Positions 7,411-15,320 of a stretch of DNA of 50,180 bases are shown one piece after another. This DNA is from Candidatus Melainabacteria bacterium (lineage in GTDB: Bacteria > Cyanobacteriota > Vampirovibrionia > Obscuribacterales > Obscuribacteraceae). The notes beneath the pieces are model-generated. The model was not told the DNA's origin, searched no databases, and was given only the letters and a program-made list of their open reading frames with translations. The stretch spans positions 1 through 50,180 of the forward strand of contig PLZS01000079.1 in NCBI GenBank assembly GCA_003153555.1, given 5' to 3'. The position numbers and the translations under genes were made by a program. The first letter of the stretch is position 1; every line of letters begins with the position of its first letter.

Positions 7411-7804
7411 TCTTCGCGGCGGAGACATTCAGCCTCGTATACAGCGTGTGCTTGATTCGCTGGAGCTATGTCCAGCGCTTATAAAAAACTGCGCCTGGGA
7501 CATTGTGGCCTAGAACAGGGCAGCGGAGCTTATCTTTCCGCCTTATGGCGAAGGAGACTTTCAGCATAAAAACGTTTTGCGCCATATGTTCGATCCAATG
7601 ATACGTGAGCTCCAACCCAAATGGGAGAGCGTTGCTCGCGTCGTATCTGCTTTTCGCGCCGACGCCGCCAGAGCCGGTTTTGACGTCACGCCCTTAGTAA
7701 AGGAGTTGAGTCAAGCAAGTCCGGAATTTGCCGCCATGTGGAGCGAAAATGACGTACTTGGCCGCACCGAGCATACCAAGCTTATTCGGCATCCCAAGGC
7801 ATGA
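7403..7804 (+). pseudogene. MmyB-type XRE regulator, ligand-domain remnant with nonsense codon
   Basis: The frame reads GGDIQPRIQRVLDSLELCPA, then NCAWDIVA, a TAG at 7511-7513, then NRAAELIFPPYGEGDF and LRHMFDPMIRELQPKWESVA, SPEFAAMWSENDV and LIRHPKA. This matches the MmyB-like ligand-binding domain that follows an XRE helix-turn-helix. The TAG replaces the conserved tryptophan of the AWN motif. The DNA-binding half is missing and the 3' end is lost at the tniQ junction near 7804. Such regulators commonly lie divergent to SDR oxidoreductases, matching the neighbour at 7189. Confidence 0.75.
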
Positions 7805-7827
7805 TGTGAGTCGCTCACCTTTCTGAG

Positions 7828-8631
7828 TTGATAAGACAGGGACTAGGTTTACAGCAAATATCCTTTGGTTTTCCAGATTGGAGACCACCGGAACATTTTG
7901 TTATGGCATTGAGTGTCAAGACTGGCGTTCAGCCAGAAGTAATTCGCAGAACAACGTTTACAGGGGTTTTGCCGTTCTTGTTTTCAGGCTCAATAAAGGA
8001 AAAGACTGTTCTGTTAACGCGATCAGCCCGTCCGCTTAGTAGCTTGCTCGAATGGCTGCCGTGGCTGCGAAAAGAGAAACAGATACAGTTGATGGCATGT
8101 CGTTCTTGTATGACAAATTATCCTAAGGTTGCAATTCCTTTGTCTTGGAGGTTGACTATTGTTCTATCGTGTCCTGAGCATCGCCTCATGCTGGAGCCTG
8201 CGCTCGTGAGTGCTTTCAATGTTCACTGGTTAAGTGAAGAGGCTGAGGCATCACCATATTTGGTGCACACGCTTGACTCACGTATTTGCCAAGCACTGGT
8301 CGAAGGGTATGTTGAACTACCTGGTGGCAAAGTCCCGGCTGCTGATTGGTTCGGGCTTATGCAAAGAATCCACGAAGAACTGTCCAGGCCACAATACGGG
8401 GAGTGGAGCAATAGTCGACTTATTCAGAAGATTTGGACTGTAGCGGATTGTTGTCCTCAGATAGGCAAAGAGACTTGGAAATCATTTGAGTACATTAGCC
8501 CAGACAGGAGGCGGAGCATGCTGATAGCGACCGCTATGGACCTGATTGAGCGAGGTTTGATAACACCGGTTGGTGATGATGCCAATTTATTTCGTCCGGA
8601 CCGAGGAAGGGCGCTATCGATTGTTGGATAA
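7828..8631 (+). CDS. tniQ: TniQ-family transposition protein, probably 5'-truncated
   Basis: 267 residues from TTG 7828; the frame is open only from 7810. The sequence has the TniQ pattern of hydrophobic segments and zinc-type cysteines: MACRSCMTNY, LSWRLTIVLSCPEHRLML. TniQ/TnsD proteins help choose the target site in Tn402/Tn5053 and Tn7-like transposons. The usual N-terminal ESLxSWLxRLA segment is absent, so the gene has lost its start. A Tn402-type end lies 40 bases downstream (8669-8710). No tniA or tniB is present, so the element is a remnant. Confidence 0.7.
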   Translation: MIRQGLGLQQISFGFPDWRPPEHFVMALSVKTGVQPEVIRRTTFTGVLPFLFSGSIKEKTVLLTRSARPLSSLLEWLPWLRKEKQIQLMACRSCMTNYPKVAIPLSWRLTIVLSCPEHRLMLEPALVSAFNVHWLSEEAEASPYLVHTLDSRICQALVEGYVELPGGKVPAADWFGLMQRIHEELSRPQYGEWSNSRLIQKIWTVADCCPQIGKETWKSFEYISPDRRRSMLIATAMDLIERGLITPVGDDANLFRPDRGRALSIVG

Positions 8632-8668
8632 AAGCTACTCAAAAAGAATTAGGCCGTCTTCATTGAAG

Positions 8669-8710
8669 TCGACTTTTGAAATCTAGTGCAGTCGCCTTCT
8701 GAAATCGACA
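8669..8710. mobile_element. Tn402/Tn5053-like transposon right end
   Basis: Two transposase-site-like repeats in tandem, TCGACTTTTGAAATCTAGTG and GTCGCCTTCTGAAATCGACA, ending at CGACA 8710. Read inward on the minus strand this is TGTCGATTTCAGAAGGCGAC, the family's characteristic terminal sequence. It closes the tniQ remnant on its right. A similar end, same orientation, is at 15249-15295. Confidence 0.7.
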
Positions 8711-8747
8711 ATGAGGACTGAAATATCGGATTGAGATACGATAATAA

Positions 8748-8794
8748 AATAAGTAATTACAGAATTACGTTACTTATTATGCAATTACTTATTT
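8748..8794. promoter_or_regulatory. Inverted repeats upstream of kfrA-like gene
   Basis: The stretch contains AAGTAATTACAG and GCAATTACTTATT as an inverted pair, with a third half-site GTTACTTATT between. KfrA-type proteins autoregulate through such repeats, so this is the likely operator of the gene at 8851. Confidence 0.6.
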
Positions 8795-8850
8795 GACTAC
8801 GTGCTAAGATGGTCGAATAATGCACTAGACTGGCAATCGGAGTATCGACA

Positions 8851-9492
8851 ATGGGACGAAAGGCAATCGTTACGGAAAAGGATGTTTTCGACGCCGCTGA
8901 TACCCTCGTAGCTGAAGGAAAGACTGTATCGGCGGCCACTCTGCTGGCGGCGCTGGGCGGTGGCAGTTTCACCACGATTTATAAACACCTGGCGGCATGG
9001 CATGAATCAAAACCAGCCGCGCACGGTGAGCAAACAACAGGGGAAATGCCAGGCGCTGCAAAAATGGCGTTTGCTGCTGCTTGGAGGACTGCGGCTTCAG
9101 AAGCTGCCCGCGAATTGGCAACGCTGCGCGAAAAAGCCGCAGCTGAAGTAAAAGCGGCACGAAAGGAGTTTCAGGAGGCCCTTGCCACCATCGACCGCCT
9201 CGAATCAGAAAACGAAGCCGATGCAATACGAATCGAGGATCTCAGTAAACAGGTTGCGACTCTAGAAGCTACATTGCGGGAAAGCGAAACCGAGCGCGCA
9301 GCTCTCGTTGCCACTACTGATCAACAACGGCAACGCTTGGAAGTAAGTCAAGCGGAACTTGAGCGCTTACGTGTCGAACGAGATACCGCAATGAAAGAAG
9401 CTGCGGAGTTGCACGGACAAGCAGAGTCCATGAAAGCACAAAATAGCGATCTGTTATCTCGCCTTACTGGGGAGAATCAAAAGCGCCGCTGA
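8851..9492 (+). CDS. KfrA-like DNA-binding coiled-coil protein
   Basis: 213 residues. Residues 1-55 match the KfrA N-terminal domain (VTEKDVFDAADTLVAEGKTV, SFTTIYKHLAAWH), a helix-turn-helix that binds repeated DNA. From about residue 75 the protein is a long alanine/glutamate-rich coiled coil (EAARELATLREKAAAEVKAA and on). Plasmid KfrA proteins form filaments and support stable inheritance and copy control. GGAG lies before ATG 8851 and inverted repeats lie at 8748-8794. It is one of the plasmid-type signals in this window; chromosomal homologues also exist. Confidence 0.88.
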   Translation: MGRKAIVTEKDVFDAADTLVAEGKTVSAATLLAALGGGSFTTIYKHLAAWHESKPAAHGEQTTGEMPGAAKMAFAAAWRTAASEAARELATLREKAAAEVKAARKEFQEALATIDRLESENEADAIRIEDLSKQVATLEATLRESETERAALVATTDQQRQRLEVSQAELERLRVERDTAMKEAAELHGQAESMKAQNSDLLSRLTGENQKRR

Positions 9493-9562
9493 CAATCAAA
9501 ATAGATAGACCGCATTCAGGCAGTTGGCGCACCAAAGGTGCTCCACATATCGAACAAGTTGT

Positions 9563-9820
9563 TCATGAGCGTTTGCGCCGAGATTGATCTGTCCACCGCC
9601 CGTGCGGTCCACGATATTTTTCTTTGACTTCAATCGATTTTCGATACGTTGCTTCTGCGTTTTTGTCATCGCCCAGGTCGAGATAGCACTTACCGAGACC
9701 GTCATAGTAAGTCATTTCGAACGGATACTTCGCGATTGTCTTTTTGTATAATTCAATTGCCTTATTAACAGCGACACGATTTGGTTTGAGACTGTCCATT
9801 GGATATTCGTCTTTCATCAC
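9563..9820 (-). pseudogene. TPR-repeat protein fragment
   Basis: The frame encodes NKAIELYKKTIAKYPFEMTY and LGKCYLDLGDDKNAEATYRK, close to the tetratricopeptide consensus (a W/Y-LG-Y-F-A-P pattern) over about one and a half repeats. Upstream the frame stays open towards 9880 (AANTFNDSANDV) without a clear start, and the C-terminus ends in a non-TPR basic tail, so both ends look broken. It abuts the 5' end of the nuclease remnant on the opposite strand. Confidence 0.5.
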
Positions 9821-9864
9821 ATCGTTTGCGCTGTCGTTAAAAGTATTGGCGGCATACCAGCGCC

Positions 9865-10283
9865 CAGGTCGTTGGCATTGCAGACGGTGACACCATCAGG
9901 GGGTTGCGCAGTCATCACGAAGAGACGATCCGCCTGACTGAAGTCGATTGTCCTGAGACGACGGTGCAGCAGCAAAGAAACTGACAGCAAAACTTGATTT
10001 CGGAAAAACAGTGATCGTCTACGGCAGCAAACAAGATAGATACGGACGCACGATCACCCTGGTAAATTTGCAAAATGGCCTCAGTGTAAATCGCGAACTC
10101 GTCAAACAAGGTTTGGTCTGGAACTACACTCAATACTCAAAAAGCGAGCAGCTAAGCCAGTTAAAAGAACTCGCCAGAAAACACAAGCGCAGACTATGGC
10201 ACGATGAAAATGCAGTGCCACCAGGGCAATTCAGAAAGCTATGCCAGCACGAAACATGCAGCCGAGATTCAATGAATCGCTGA
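9865..10283 (+). pseudogene. Frameshifted staphylococcal-nuclease-like (thermonuclease) gene
   Basis: Frame one (from 9865) gives VVGIADGDTIRG, then IRLTEVDCPE, the first SNase catalytic block (DGDT, R, D and E residues). The match then jumps one base at about 9958-9962 to GAAAKKLTAKLDFGKTVIVY and GSKQDRYGRTITLVN, which includes the second arginine motif (DRYGR). The C-terminus is regular. So all catalytic residues exist but in two frames, and no start codon or signal peptide is found upstream. An intact relative would be an exported calcium-dependent nuclease. Confidence 0.7.
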
Positions 10284-10415
10284 AGTTAGCTCACGGGACT
10301 TTTAGCCACCGATTTGGCGGCCATCAAGGTCGCAACAGTTTTTAATGATTGAGAGTGCGACTATTGTGCACTCGAATACACTAGACTTGAGCAAATTCCT
10401 TCTCAGAGCAACCGC

Positions 10416-10850
10416 ATGAGCCGTTGTTTGAAAATCAAGATCTTGTCTGCCAGGAAGATCCAATACATCAATGAACATGAGCCGCAGCTGGTGGCACTAT
10501 TCTTGGAGCGTCCAGGGCGTGCCTTATGGAACGATCCCAATAACGAGCAAAAGGAAATAACTACAGCTGAACTGTGTTCGACAGTAAGGCAGTGGAGAAC
10601 GGAGCTAGGCAAAGTAATCGTTGTGGACGAGCGCCAGGTCCTACAAGAAGTACGCCTGCCAGATGGTCGAGTCCTGACAAAACGCTCTCACCTGCTCGAT
10701 CTGGTCAAGGCTGTGAAAAATTGGCAGCGCGGCCAGTTCCAACTTACCGCCTCAGAATCTATGGCCCTGAAGTTGTGGACAGCGGATCGTGTACCTTCTG
10801 GCATGGCTGATGTCGACCAGATCAAAGATCTTCCCGACGATTTGATCTAG
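10416..10850 (+). CDS. Hypothetical protein
   Basis: 144 residues from ATG 10416. No known domain recognised. Composition is mixed and soluble, with a repeated hint of beta structure (VIVVDERQVLQEVRLPDGRV). It ends in an acidic tail (VDQIKDLPDDLI). No strong ribosome site; the gene stands alone between the nuclease remnant and a 255-base gap that shows only an imperfect GC-rich hairpin near 10930-10970. Confidence 0.45.
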   Translation: MSRCLKIKILSARKIQYINEHEPQLVALFLERPGRALWNDPNNEQKEITTAELCSTVRQWRTELGKVIVVDERQVLQEVRLPDGRVLTKRSHLLDLVKAVKNWQRGQFQLTASESMALKLWTADRVPSGMADVDQIKDLPDDLI

Positions 10851-11105
10851 GCGATAAGGCACCGAAGCCGACGACGCCGAAAAAGCCAGAACAAAGGAAC
10901 TGGTAGATTACTGAAGTAATAAATTTTGTCTTACCGCCTTGGCGCTCAGGCGGACGCGCCAGAAGTTTATTTGTCGATTTCTTCTTGAGAAAAGAGCCGG
11001 GTCAGTCTATTGCCATTGGCTGAAAACGGTGAATTTCATGGTGTATTGTTGCGTCTTGTTTGTCTCGTTTTTCAGTCTTAGGGACTCTTGGGCGCTAACT
11101 TTCGG

Positions 11106-11780
11106 CTATTGAGCTTTACTGCTATCAAGGTAAAAATAACGCTCCAATCCCTTCGGATACGAAATAAGACGTACAGTTGATTGGGCTCCTTGTCCAGCGA
11201 GACTGGCTCCCACTGGATAGAAACCAAAATTTCCTAACGCAGTAGAGACACGCTCAAAAAACATTTGCGGCACGATGATAGCGGCAACAATGGAACGCCT
11301 TACAGACGCTTCTACCAAAAGCCTCATTGCACAGTTGGCAGTGGCTTCGGGAGAGTTGAACATGCCGCTGCTATCAGCTGGAAAGCGAAAAAAAATTGCG
11401 CCCTGGTCATGCATGGGCATAGGTACGTCCTTGTAACGTCTAAAACCTATTGGCTTCGCATCGTGATACCAAAACTCCTCGTACTTAAAAGGCGTATAAG
11501 ATGGCGAACTCGTTTCACGTAAGATGAATGCTGCAGCGGTTTGCTGATAGGAGACTATGAATCGGTCGAGTGGATTCAGCGTCGATCTAGGGTATTTCAA
11601 GTAATCATTCAACCGCTCGACATCCACATAAAGAATCCAGTGATATTGTCGCGTCAGCGTTTCTAAACTGAACTCGTTGTCTTCAGTCGCGGCGGCGGTT
11701 GAATGATCAAACCACAATGGTCCCAGCGACAAAGTTATTGATAGGAGTAAAGAAGCTGCGTACCATCCGTTAGTTCTCAT
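11106..11780 (-). CDS. Secreted protein coupled to diheme peroxidase
   Basis: 224 residues with a signal peptide (MRTNGWYAASLLLSITLSLG, cleavage near STAAATED). The mature protein is unfamiliar; it contains aromatic-rich stretches (FKYEEFWYHDAKPIGFRRYK) and a middle segment VEASVRRSIVAAIIVPQMF. Start overlaps the peroxidase stop by four bases (ATGA type), so it is translated from the same message. A periplasmic partner or accessory of the peroxidase is inferred from position only. Confidence 0.6.
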   Translation of the reverse strand: MRTNGWYAASLLLSITLSLGPLWFDHSTAAATEDNEFSLETLTRQYHWILYVDVERLNDYLKYPRSTLNPLDRFIVSYQQTAAAFILRETSSPSYTPFKYEEFWYHDAKPIGFRRYKDVPMPMHDQGAIFFRFPADSSGMFNSPEATANCAMRLLVEASVRRSIVAAIIVPQMFFERVSTALGNFGFYPVGASLAGQGAQSTVRLISYPKGLERYFYLDSSKAQ

Positions 11781-13303
11781 CGATCAGTTAATGTTTTTAG
11801 GAAAGAGACTAAGTCGTCTTCTTCTTGGGGCGTAAGACCAAGATTGCCGACTTGCGCGTTAGCACTCCCCGGTTGTCCGGATGCGTTTTGCAAAGTTACC
11901 GATGAAGGATATTCAGGAGGTGGCCAGAGCGGTTTGCCAATCAGCCCAGCGTAAGGATCTGGTTGGGTAAAATCAATAACCTCTCTTGGTTTAGTCGTCA
12001 AATTGCGCGTGTTGTAGAAGTGCACGATTTGCTTCAAGGAGGTGAACGCACCGTTGTGCATGTAACGCCTTGGAAAACTTGGATACGGGCGCTTATCAAC
12101 ATTTCGCAAAGAGGGTGCCTTAAAAGTACCATTAATAGCTAGGTAATCGCCCTGGCCATTGTTTCCTTTTCCGGCATTACCAGGCGGCAGTCCGGCGGCA
12201 GGATATAGAAAATCGCCTAAACCCAGATCGACAAAATTTATTCCCTGCGGATTATAGCCAAGTGGATCAGTAGCCTGATTAGTCTGGTAGTAGAAGGGAT
12301 TATGGAGATTTCTCGGTGTGCCGATATTGGCATAGCAAAAGTTTGAAAAGATATCAGGTCCAGTAGAAGGATCAGTTGGAATGCCATGACAAAGCACACA
12401 CTGTGCACTTTTGTAATTCGCTGGTCCGCCAGGACGCCCTGTAGCAGAGCCAGTAAACAACCTAAGTCCATTCATTTCAGATTGGGAGAGTTTTGTTCTG
12501 CCTGTCAGATAGTCGTCATATTTCGAGCTGAACGGTGAAACCGCTTTGATTGACTCAAATGCTGCTATCGCTTGACCGACTCTGCTCAAATTCACCTGCG
12601 GTGAATCGTTGAAAGCGTTTGCGCCAAAGACCTTTTCAAAGAGCTGCGCATTTGCTCCAGATTGGATCTTTTGCGCAAGCAGTCCAGAATCAGCAACGTT
12701 GTGGACGATGTCGTCCATTTCATTGGGATTGAAAAACGGTTTTTGAGCTTGTTGTGTCAGATTTATAACTCTGCCGTCCCAGAATTGCCCTCCCGCATAG
12801 GCCGTTAAGTTGGGGTCGTAATAAGGTCCAGGAGGACTGAATTTTGCATAAGTTACCGATGGGGGTAACCGATTTCCGAAACGGCCAGGGACGGCACCAG
12901 GGGCTATGCCGCTAGAAGCATTTGTCACCGCATCCGGGAAGGTGAATGCCTCTGGTGCAGAATGGCAACTAGCACATGACTGCCCAGGAGGATTAGACAA
13001 ATTCTTATCGTGAAAGAGCGCCAGTCCCAGCTGCACCATAGACGACGATAATGAGACTGCGCTAGCTTGAGTCCGCGCAGCATATTGGCGAATCGGACTT
13101 CTGTCAGACGGGCTCTTCATTATATTGATACTTTGCCTACCGAGCTTGGCACCGGTGAGACGTGGCGTGTCACCCGGAGGAAAGAGACTGCCAAGAAAAT
13201 TGTTTCGAGATTGAGTATTAGCTTGAACAATAGACTGTCCTAAGACAATGCAGCCAAGAGTGAGAAGCAAGAATCCAAATTGACCGGTTCTTTTAAAAAT
13301 CAT
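11777..13303 (-). CDS. Diheme cytochrome c peroxidase / MauG-family protein
   Basis: 508 residues. A signal segment (FGFLLLTLGCIVLGQSIVQA) exports it. Two heme c sites are visible, CASCH at residues 110-114 and CVLCH at 302-306, spaced as in bacterial diheme peroxidases. Other family hallmarks are LGLALFHDKNLS before the first heme, GGQFWDGR, and the late KAPSLRNVDKRPYPSFPRRY MHNG block. Such enzymes reduce peroxide or oxidise substrates in the periplasm. It overlaps both neighbours by four bases. The insert around the second heme is glycine-rich and longer than usual. Confidence 0.9.
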   Translation of the reverse strand: MIFKRTGQFGFLLLTLGCIVLGQSIVQANTQSRNNFLGSLFPPGDTPRLTGAKLGRQSINIMKSPSDRSPIRQYAARTQASAVSLSSSMVQLGLALFHDKNLSNPPGQSCASCHSAPEAFTFPDAVTNASSGIAPGAVPGRFGNRLPPSVTYAKFSPPGPYYDPNLTAYAGGQFWDGRVINLTQQAQKPFFNPNEMDDIVHNVADSGLLAQKIQSGANAQLFEKVFGANAFNDSPQVNLSRVGQAIAAFESIKAVSPFSSKYDDYLTGRTKLSQSEMNGLRLFTGSATGRPGGPANYKSAQCVLCHGIPTDPSTGPDIFSNFCYANIGTPRNLHNPFYYQTNQATDPLGYNPQGINFVDLGLGDFLYPAAGLPPGNAGKGNNGQGDYLAINGTFKAPSLRNVDKRPYPSFPRRYMHNGAFTSLKQIVHFYNTRNLTTKPREVIDFTQPDPYAGLIGKPLWPPPEYPSSVTLQNASGQPGSANAQVGNLGLTPQEEDDLVSFLKTLTDR

Positions 13304-13779
13304 TGTTTAACCTCCAAGTCCTTCTTAATCGCGCTGATGCCCGCAACTACATCCTGTGCTAGCACAGGCTTGTTTGAATTAGGCGGATCAATTGATGGGA
13401 AATCATCCAGAATAAGAATTTCGAGATCATTGCGTACATGTTGGAGCACATCCCGGCCGGCTGTACTTCCGGCAAGCTCATAAGCTGCTTGCAAGAAACC
13501 GCGTGCGTCTTGATACTCGATGTAGTGTCCCTTCCCGGCTTCCAGGCACACCAGGTTCTTTGGCAGTGATGACACCACCCTGAACGGCTGTCGTGTATTC
13601 AGCAAGTGCGGTATCCATAACCATGCTGACAAATCGTGCGATAAATGCTGGCTTGACATATAGATCTCCAGTGATAGCTCTCCGCGCTTTCTCATTCGTT
13701 TCAAGCACGGAAACCTTTTGGCGATGGGCAGACCCAAGAAGATCGTGAGTCCGGCGATAGCTCCAAGAAAAATATTCAT
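13300..13779 (-). pseudogene. ZIP-like permease start fused to an unidentified domain, two frameshifts
   Basis: From ATG 13779 the frame reads MNIFLGAIAGLTIFLGLPIA, the characteristic first helix of ZIP metal permeases, then degenerates. A second frame (13478-13708) carries ETNEKARRAITGDLYVKPAF and MDTALAEYTTAVQGGVI, and the first frame resumes with HYIEYQDARGFLQAAYEL to the stop at 13300. One helical domain is thus split over two frames. It faintly resembles helical periplasmic regions linked to iron permeases; I am not sure. The stop overlaps the peroxidase start. Metal transport is inferred for the ancestor only. Confidence 0.5.
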
Positions 13780-13832
13780 TGAATTGTTAAACAAGATTTT
13801 TTGCTCCTTGATATTGTATTTTGGTGAGCGTT

Positions 13833-14414
13833 TCACCGGTTCCGACAGCTTTCGCACAGTGAGCGCACAATGAATTCAATACGGGCGAAGTGGTAATCAA
13901 GCCGCGCACAGACCTGCTTTCCAACATCGTCCAGATAGTCTTGATGGAACTCGATTGTTTTGCCGCACTGGATGCAGGTAAGGTGACCGTGGTGCTCCTC
14001 TTCTCGCTTCCATTCGTAAAAGCTTTGTCTTCCTTTATCAATTGCCAATACAAAACCAAGGGTGGCTAGCTGTGCCAGGGCTCTATAAACAGTTGCTTGG
14101 TGGAGGAAAAAGTTGTGTTCCGATGCTCTTTTCCTTATCTGCGTTGCGGTTAAATGCTCGCCCGGAACTGCATTTTGCAAAATAGATGCCACCACTCCAA
14201 GACATCTAGTCTCGCTCTTTTCCAATTTGCCACCACTTTCACGATAAGTACGTAGCGCTCTGTAAGCCGCAAGTACGGTCAATTGGACGCCTGCTTCCTC
14301 TGCCCGTCTTTGTAACTGCGCTGCAGTCAAATTAGGCTCTTGCTTCAGAATCTGGAATATAAGTGTTTTGTTGTTCAATCGCTTTGATATCTTGCGATTT
14401 TTCGGGATAATCAT
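13833..14414 (-). CDS. Fur-family regulator with duplicated winged helix
   Basis: About 194 residues from ATG 14414 (longer frame to 14588; TTG 14378 is an alternative). The C-terminal part is clearly Fur: HLTATQIRKRASEHNFFLHQ, ATVYRALAQLATLGFV, then HHGHLTCIQCGKTIEF and a final CESC, giving metal ligands and two CxxC pairs. Before it lies a second copy of the helix pattern, NLTAAQLQRRAEEAGVQLTV then AAYRALRTYRESG, so the DNA-binding domain appears duplicated. Fur proteins sense metal or peroxide; the peroxidase and ZIP-like neighbours fit. A likely operator is at 14835-14851. Confidence 0.8.
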   Translation of the reverse strand: MIIPKNRKISKRLNNKTLIFQILKQEPNLTAAQLQRRAEEAGVQLTVLAAYRALRTYRESGGKLEKSETRCLGVVASILQNAVPGEHLTATQIRKRASEHNFFLHQATVYRALAQLATLGFVLAIDKGRQSFYEWKREEEHHGHLTCIQCGKTIEFHQDYLDDVGKQVCARLDYHFARIEFIVRSLCESCRNR

Positions 14415-14610
14415 GCCGGATCGTTTCCTCATAACCCAGGAAAAGGTAGGGCACGGTCTGTCGTTTCGTGCCACAACGGACACAACAGCCCAGTCTGTAA
14501 ACAGGTCCTTCTTGGTGACTGCTGACAACCATGTAGGCAGGCATGTGAGAGGGTCCGTCAATAACTGCACCATCGAGAGGTCCACCAATCAGTTCAACAA
14601 CCATGTGCAT
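14332..14610 (-). CDS. Small conserved-looking protein at head of metal operon
   Basis: 92 residues starting MHMVVELIGGPLDGAVIDGP, with a central CCVRCGTKR cysteine group that could bind metal, and a charged C-terminus. GAGCGAGG precedes the start. It overlaps the start of the Fur-like gene by about 83 bases in another frame, which is unusually long; either the Fur-like gene starts later (TTG 14378) or overlap is real. The ELIGGPLDG opening recurs in small phage and plasmid proteins of unknown role, from memory only. Confidence 0.55.
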   Translation of the reverse strand: MHMVVELIGGPLDGAVIDGPSHMPAYMVVSSHQEGPVYRLGCCVRCGTKRQTVPYLFLGYEETIRHDYPEKSQDIKAIEQQNTYIPDSEARA

Positions 14611-14834
14611 TTACCTCGCTCGCTCAATTTGAATCAAAGAACAATCTTCCATTGTGTGTCTCCTTAAAAAGCAACGCTTTAATACGAACAAAGGCTGGTC
14701 CAGCAGCAGGACAAAGCCCTGCAGCCGGTATGGGGCAGCTTGATAAACATAAAGGTGAAACCCGCCCAGGAGCAGCGTTCCGCGCCCCCTAGCTTAGCTT
14801 CGTTGTTAGGGTACTTTACACCAAACCGGCCTAT

Positions 14835-14851
14835 TTGAGAAGAATTCTCAA
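14835..14851. promoter_or_regulatory. Candidate operator of the Fur-like operon
   Basis: TTGAGAAGAATTCTCAA has seven-base perfect arms around GAA. The half-site ATTGAGAA recurs at about 14917-14924. Location upstream of the small gene/Fur-like operon and the AT-rich palindrome suit a Fur/PerR-type box; not a canonical match. Confidence 0.4.
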
Positions 14852-15091
14852 TAAGTAAATCGATAGGCTCCGGTTTCATAGTAAGTACATAGGGAGTTTT
14901 GGGCTATTCTAAAATCTTCATATTGAGAACTAGTCGCAAATTTTGATATGAACATGCCTGTTTGTTAATCGCCAGCCAATGGGACGGGTTGTAATGTCAT
15001 CATACGGAAGACATCAGCCAATGTTATCTGGTTGCGAGTGATCTCAAATAAGCGAACAAGCGGGAGCTGACCATGCCTGACACCATTCATA

Positions 15092-15232
15092 GTTGCAGTT
15101 ATTGTGGTCCCAAAATTGCGCTGATTGCAGTTCCTATGCATTATGATTGCAGTTTTTTCATTTGCGGATAATGTGATCCTGAGGCGCGGCCGGTCGCAGT
15201 TATTGTGGTCTCAAAATCGCGATGATTGCAGT
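15092..15232. repeat. Pair of 40-base direct repeats
   Basis: 15092-15131 and 15193-15232 share GCAGTTATTGTGGTC, then CAAAAT, GCG and TGATTGCAGT with about four differences, 101 bases apart. A partial third TGATTGCAGT-like unit is at 15144-15153. Lying just inside the transposon end, they resemble subterminal transposase-binding sites, or an end of a second element. Confidence 0.6.
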
Positions 15233-15248
15233 CCGCTACAATTAGCTA

Positions 15249-15295
15249 GTGCGATCGACTTTTGAACATTGTGCGATCGCCTTCTGAAATTGACA
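15249..15295. mobile_element. Second Tn402/Tn5053-like transposon end
   Basis: Two tandem units, GTGCGATCGACTTTTGAACA and GCGATCGCCTTCTGAAATTG, finish at TGACA 15295. Read inward this begins TGTCAATTTCAGAAGGCGAT. It is the same end type and orientation as 8669-8710 but diverged, so it belongs to a related, different element. No transposase genes accompany it. Confidence 0.65.
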
Positions 15296-15320
15296 GTGCC
15301 GGTTTCGTTTGTTTCGGCAG

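Larger units (their letters stand above)
14611..15320. other. Intergenic region with repeats and transposon end
   Basis: No gene supported. It holds the Fur-type operator (14835-14851), two 40-base near-identical repeats (15092-15131 and 15193-15232) and a Tn402-like end (15249-15295). Confidence 0.6.

Noticed and set aside
7403..7804. Pyrrolysine or stop readthrough at TAG 7511
   Set aside because: The codon replaces the conserved W of the AWN motif and the gene lacks its DNA-binding half, so it is a pseudogene.
15092..15232. CRISPR array
   Set aside because: Only two full repeats 101 bases apart with an irregular partial third and no cas genes.
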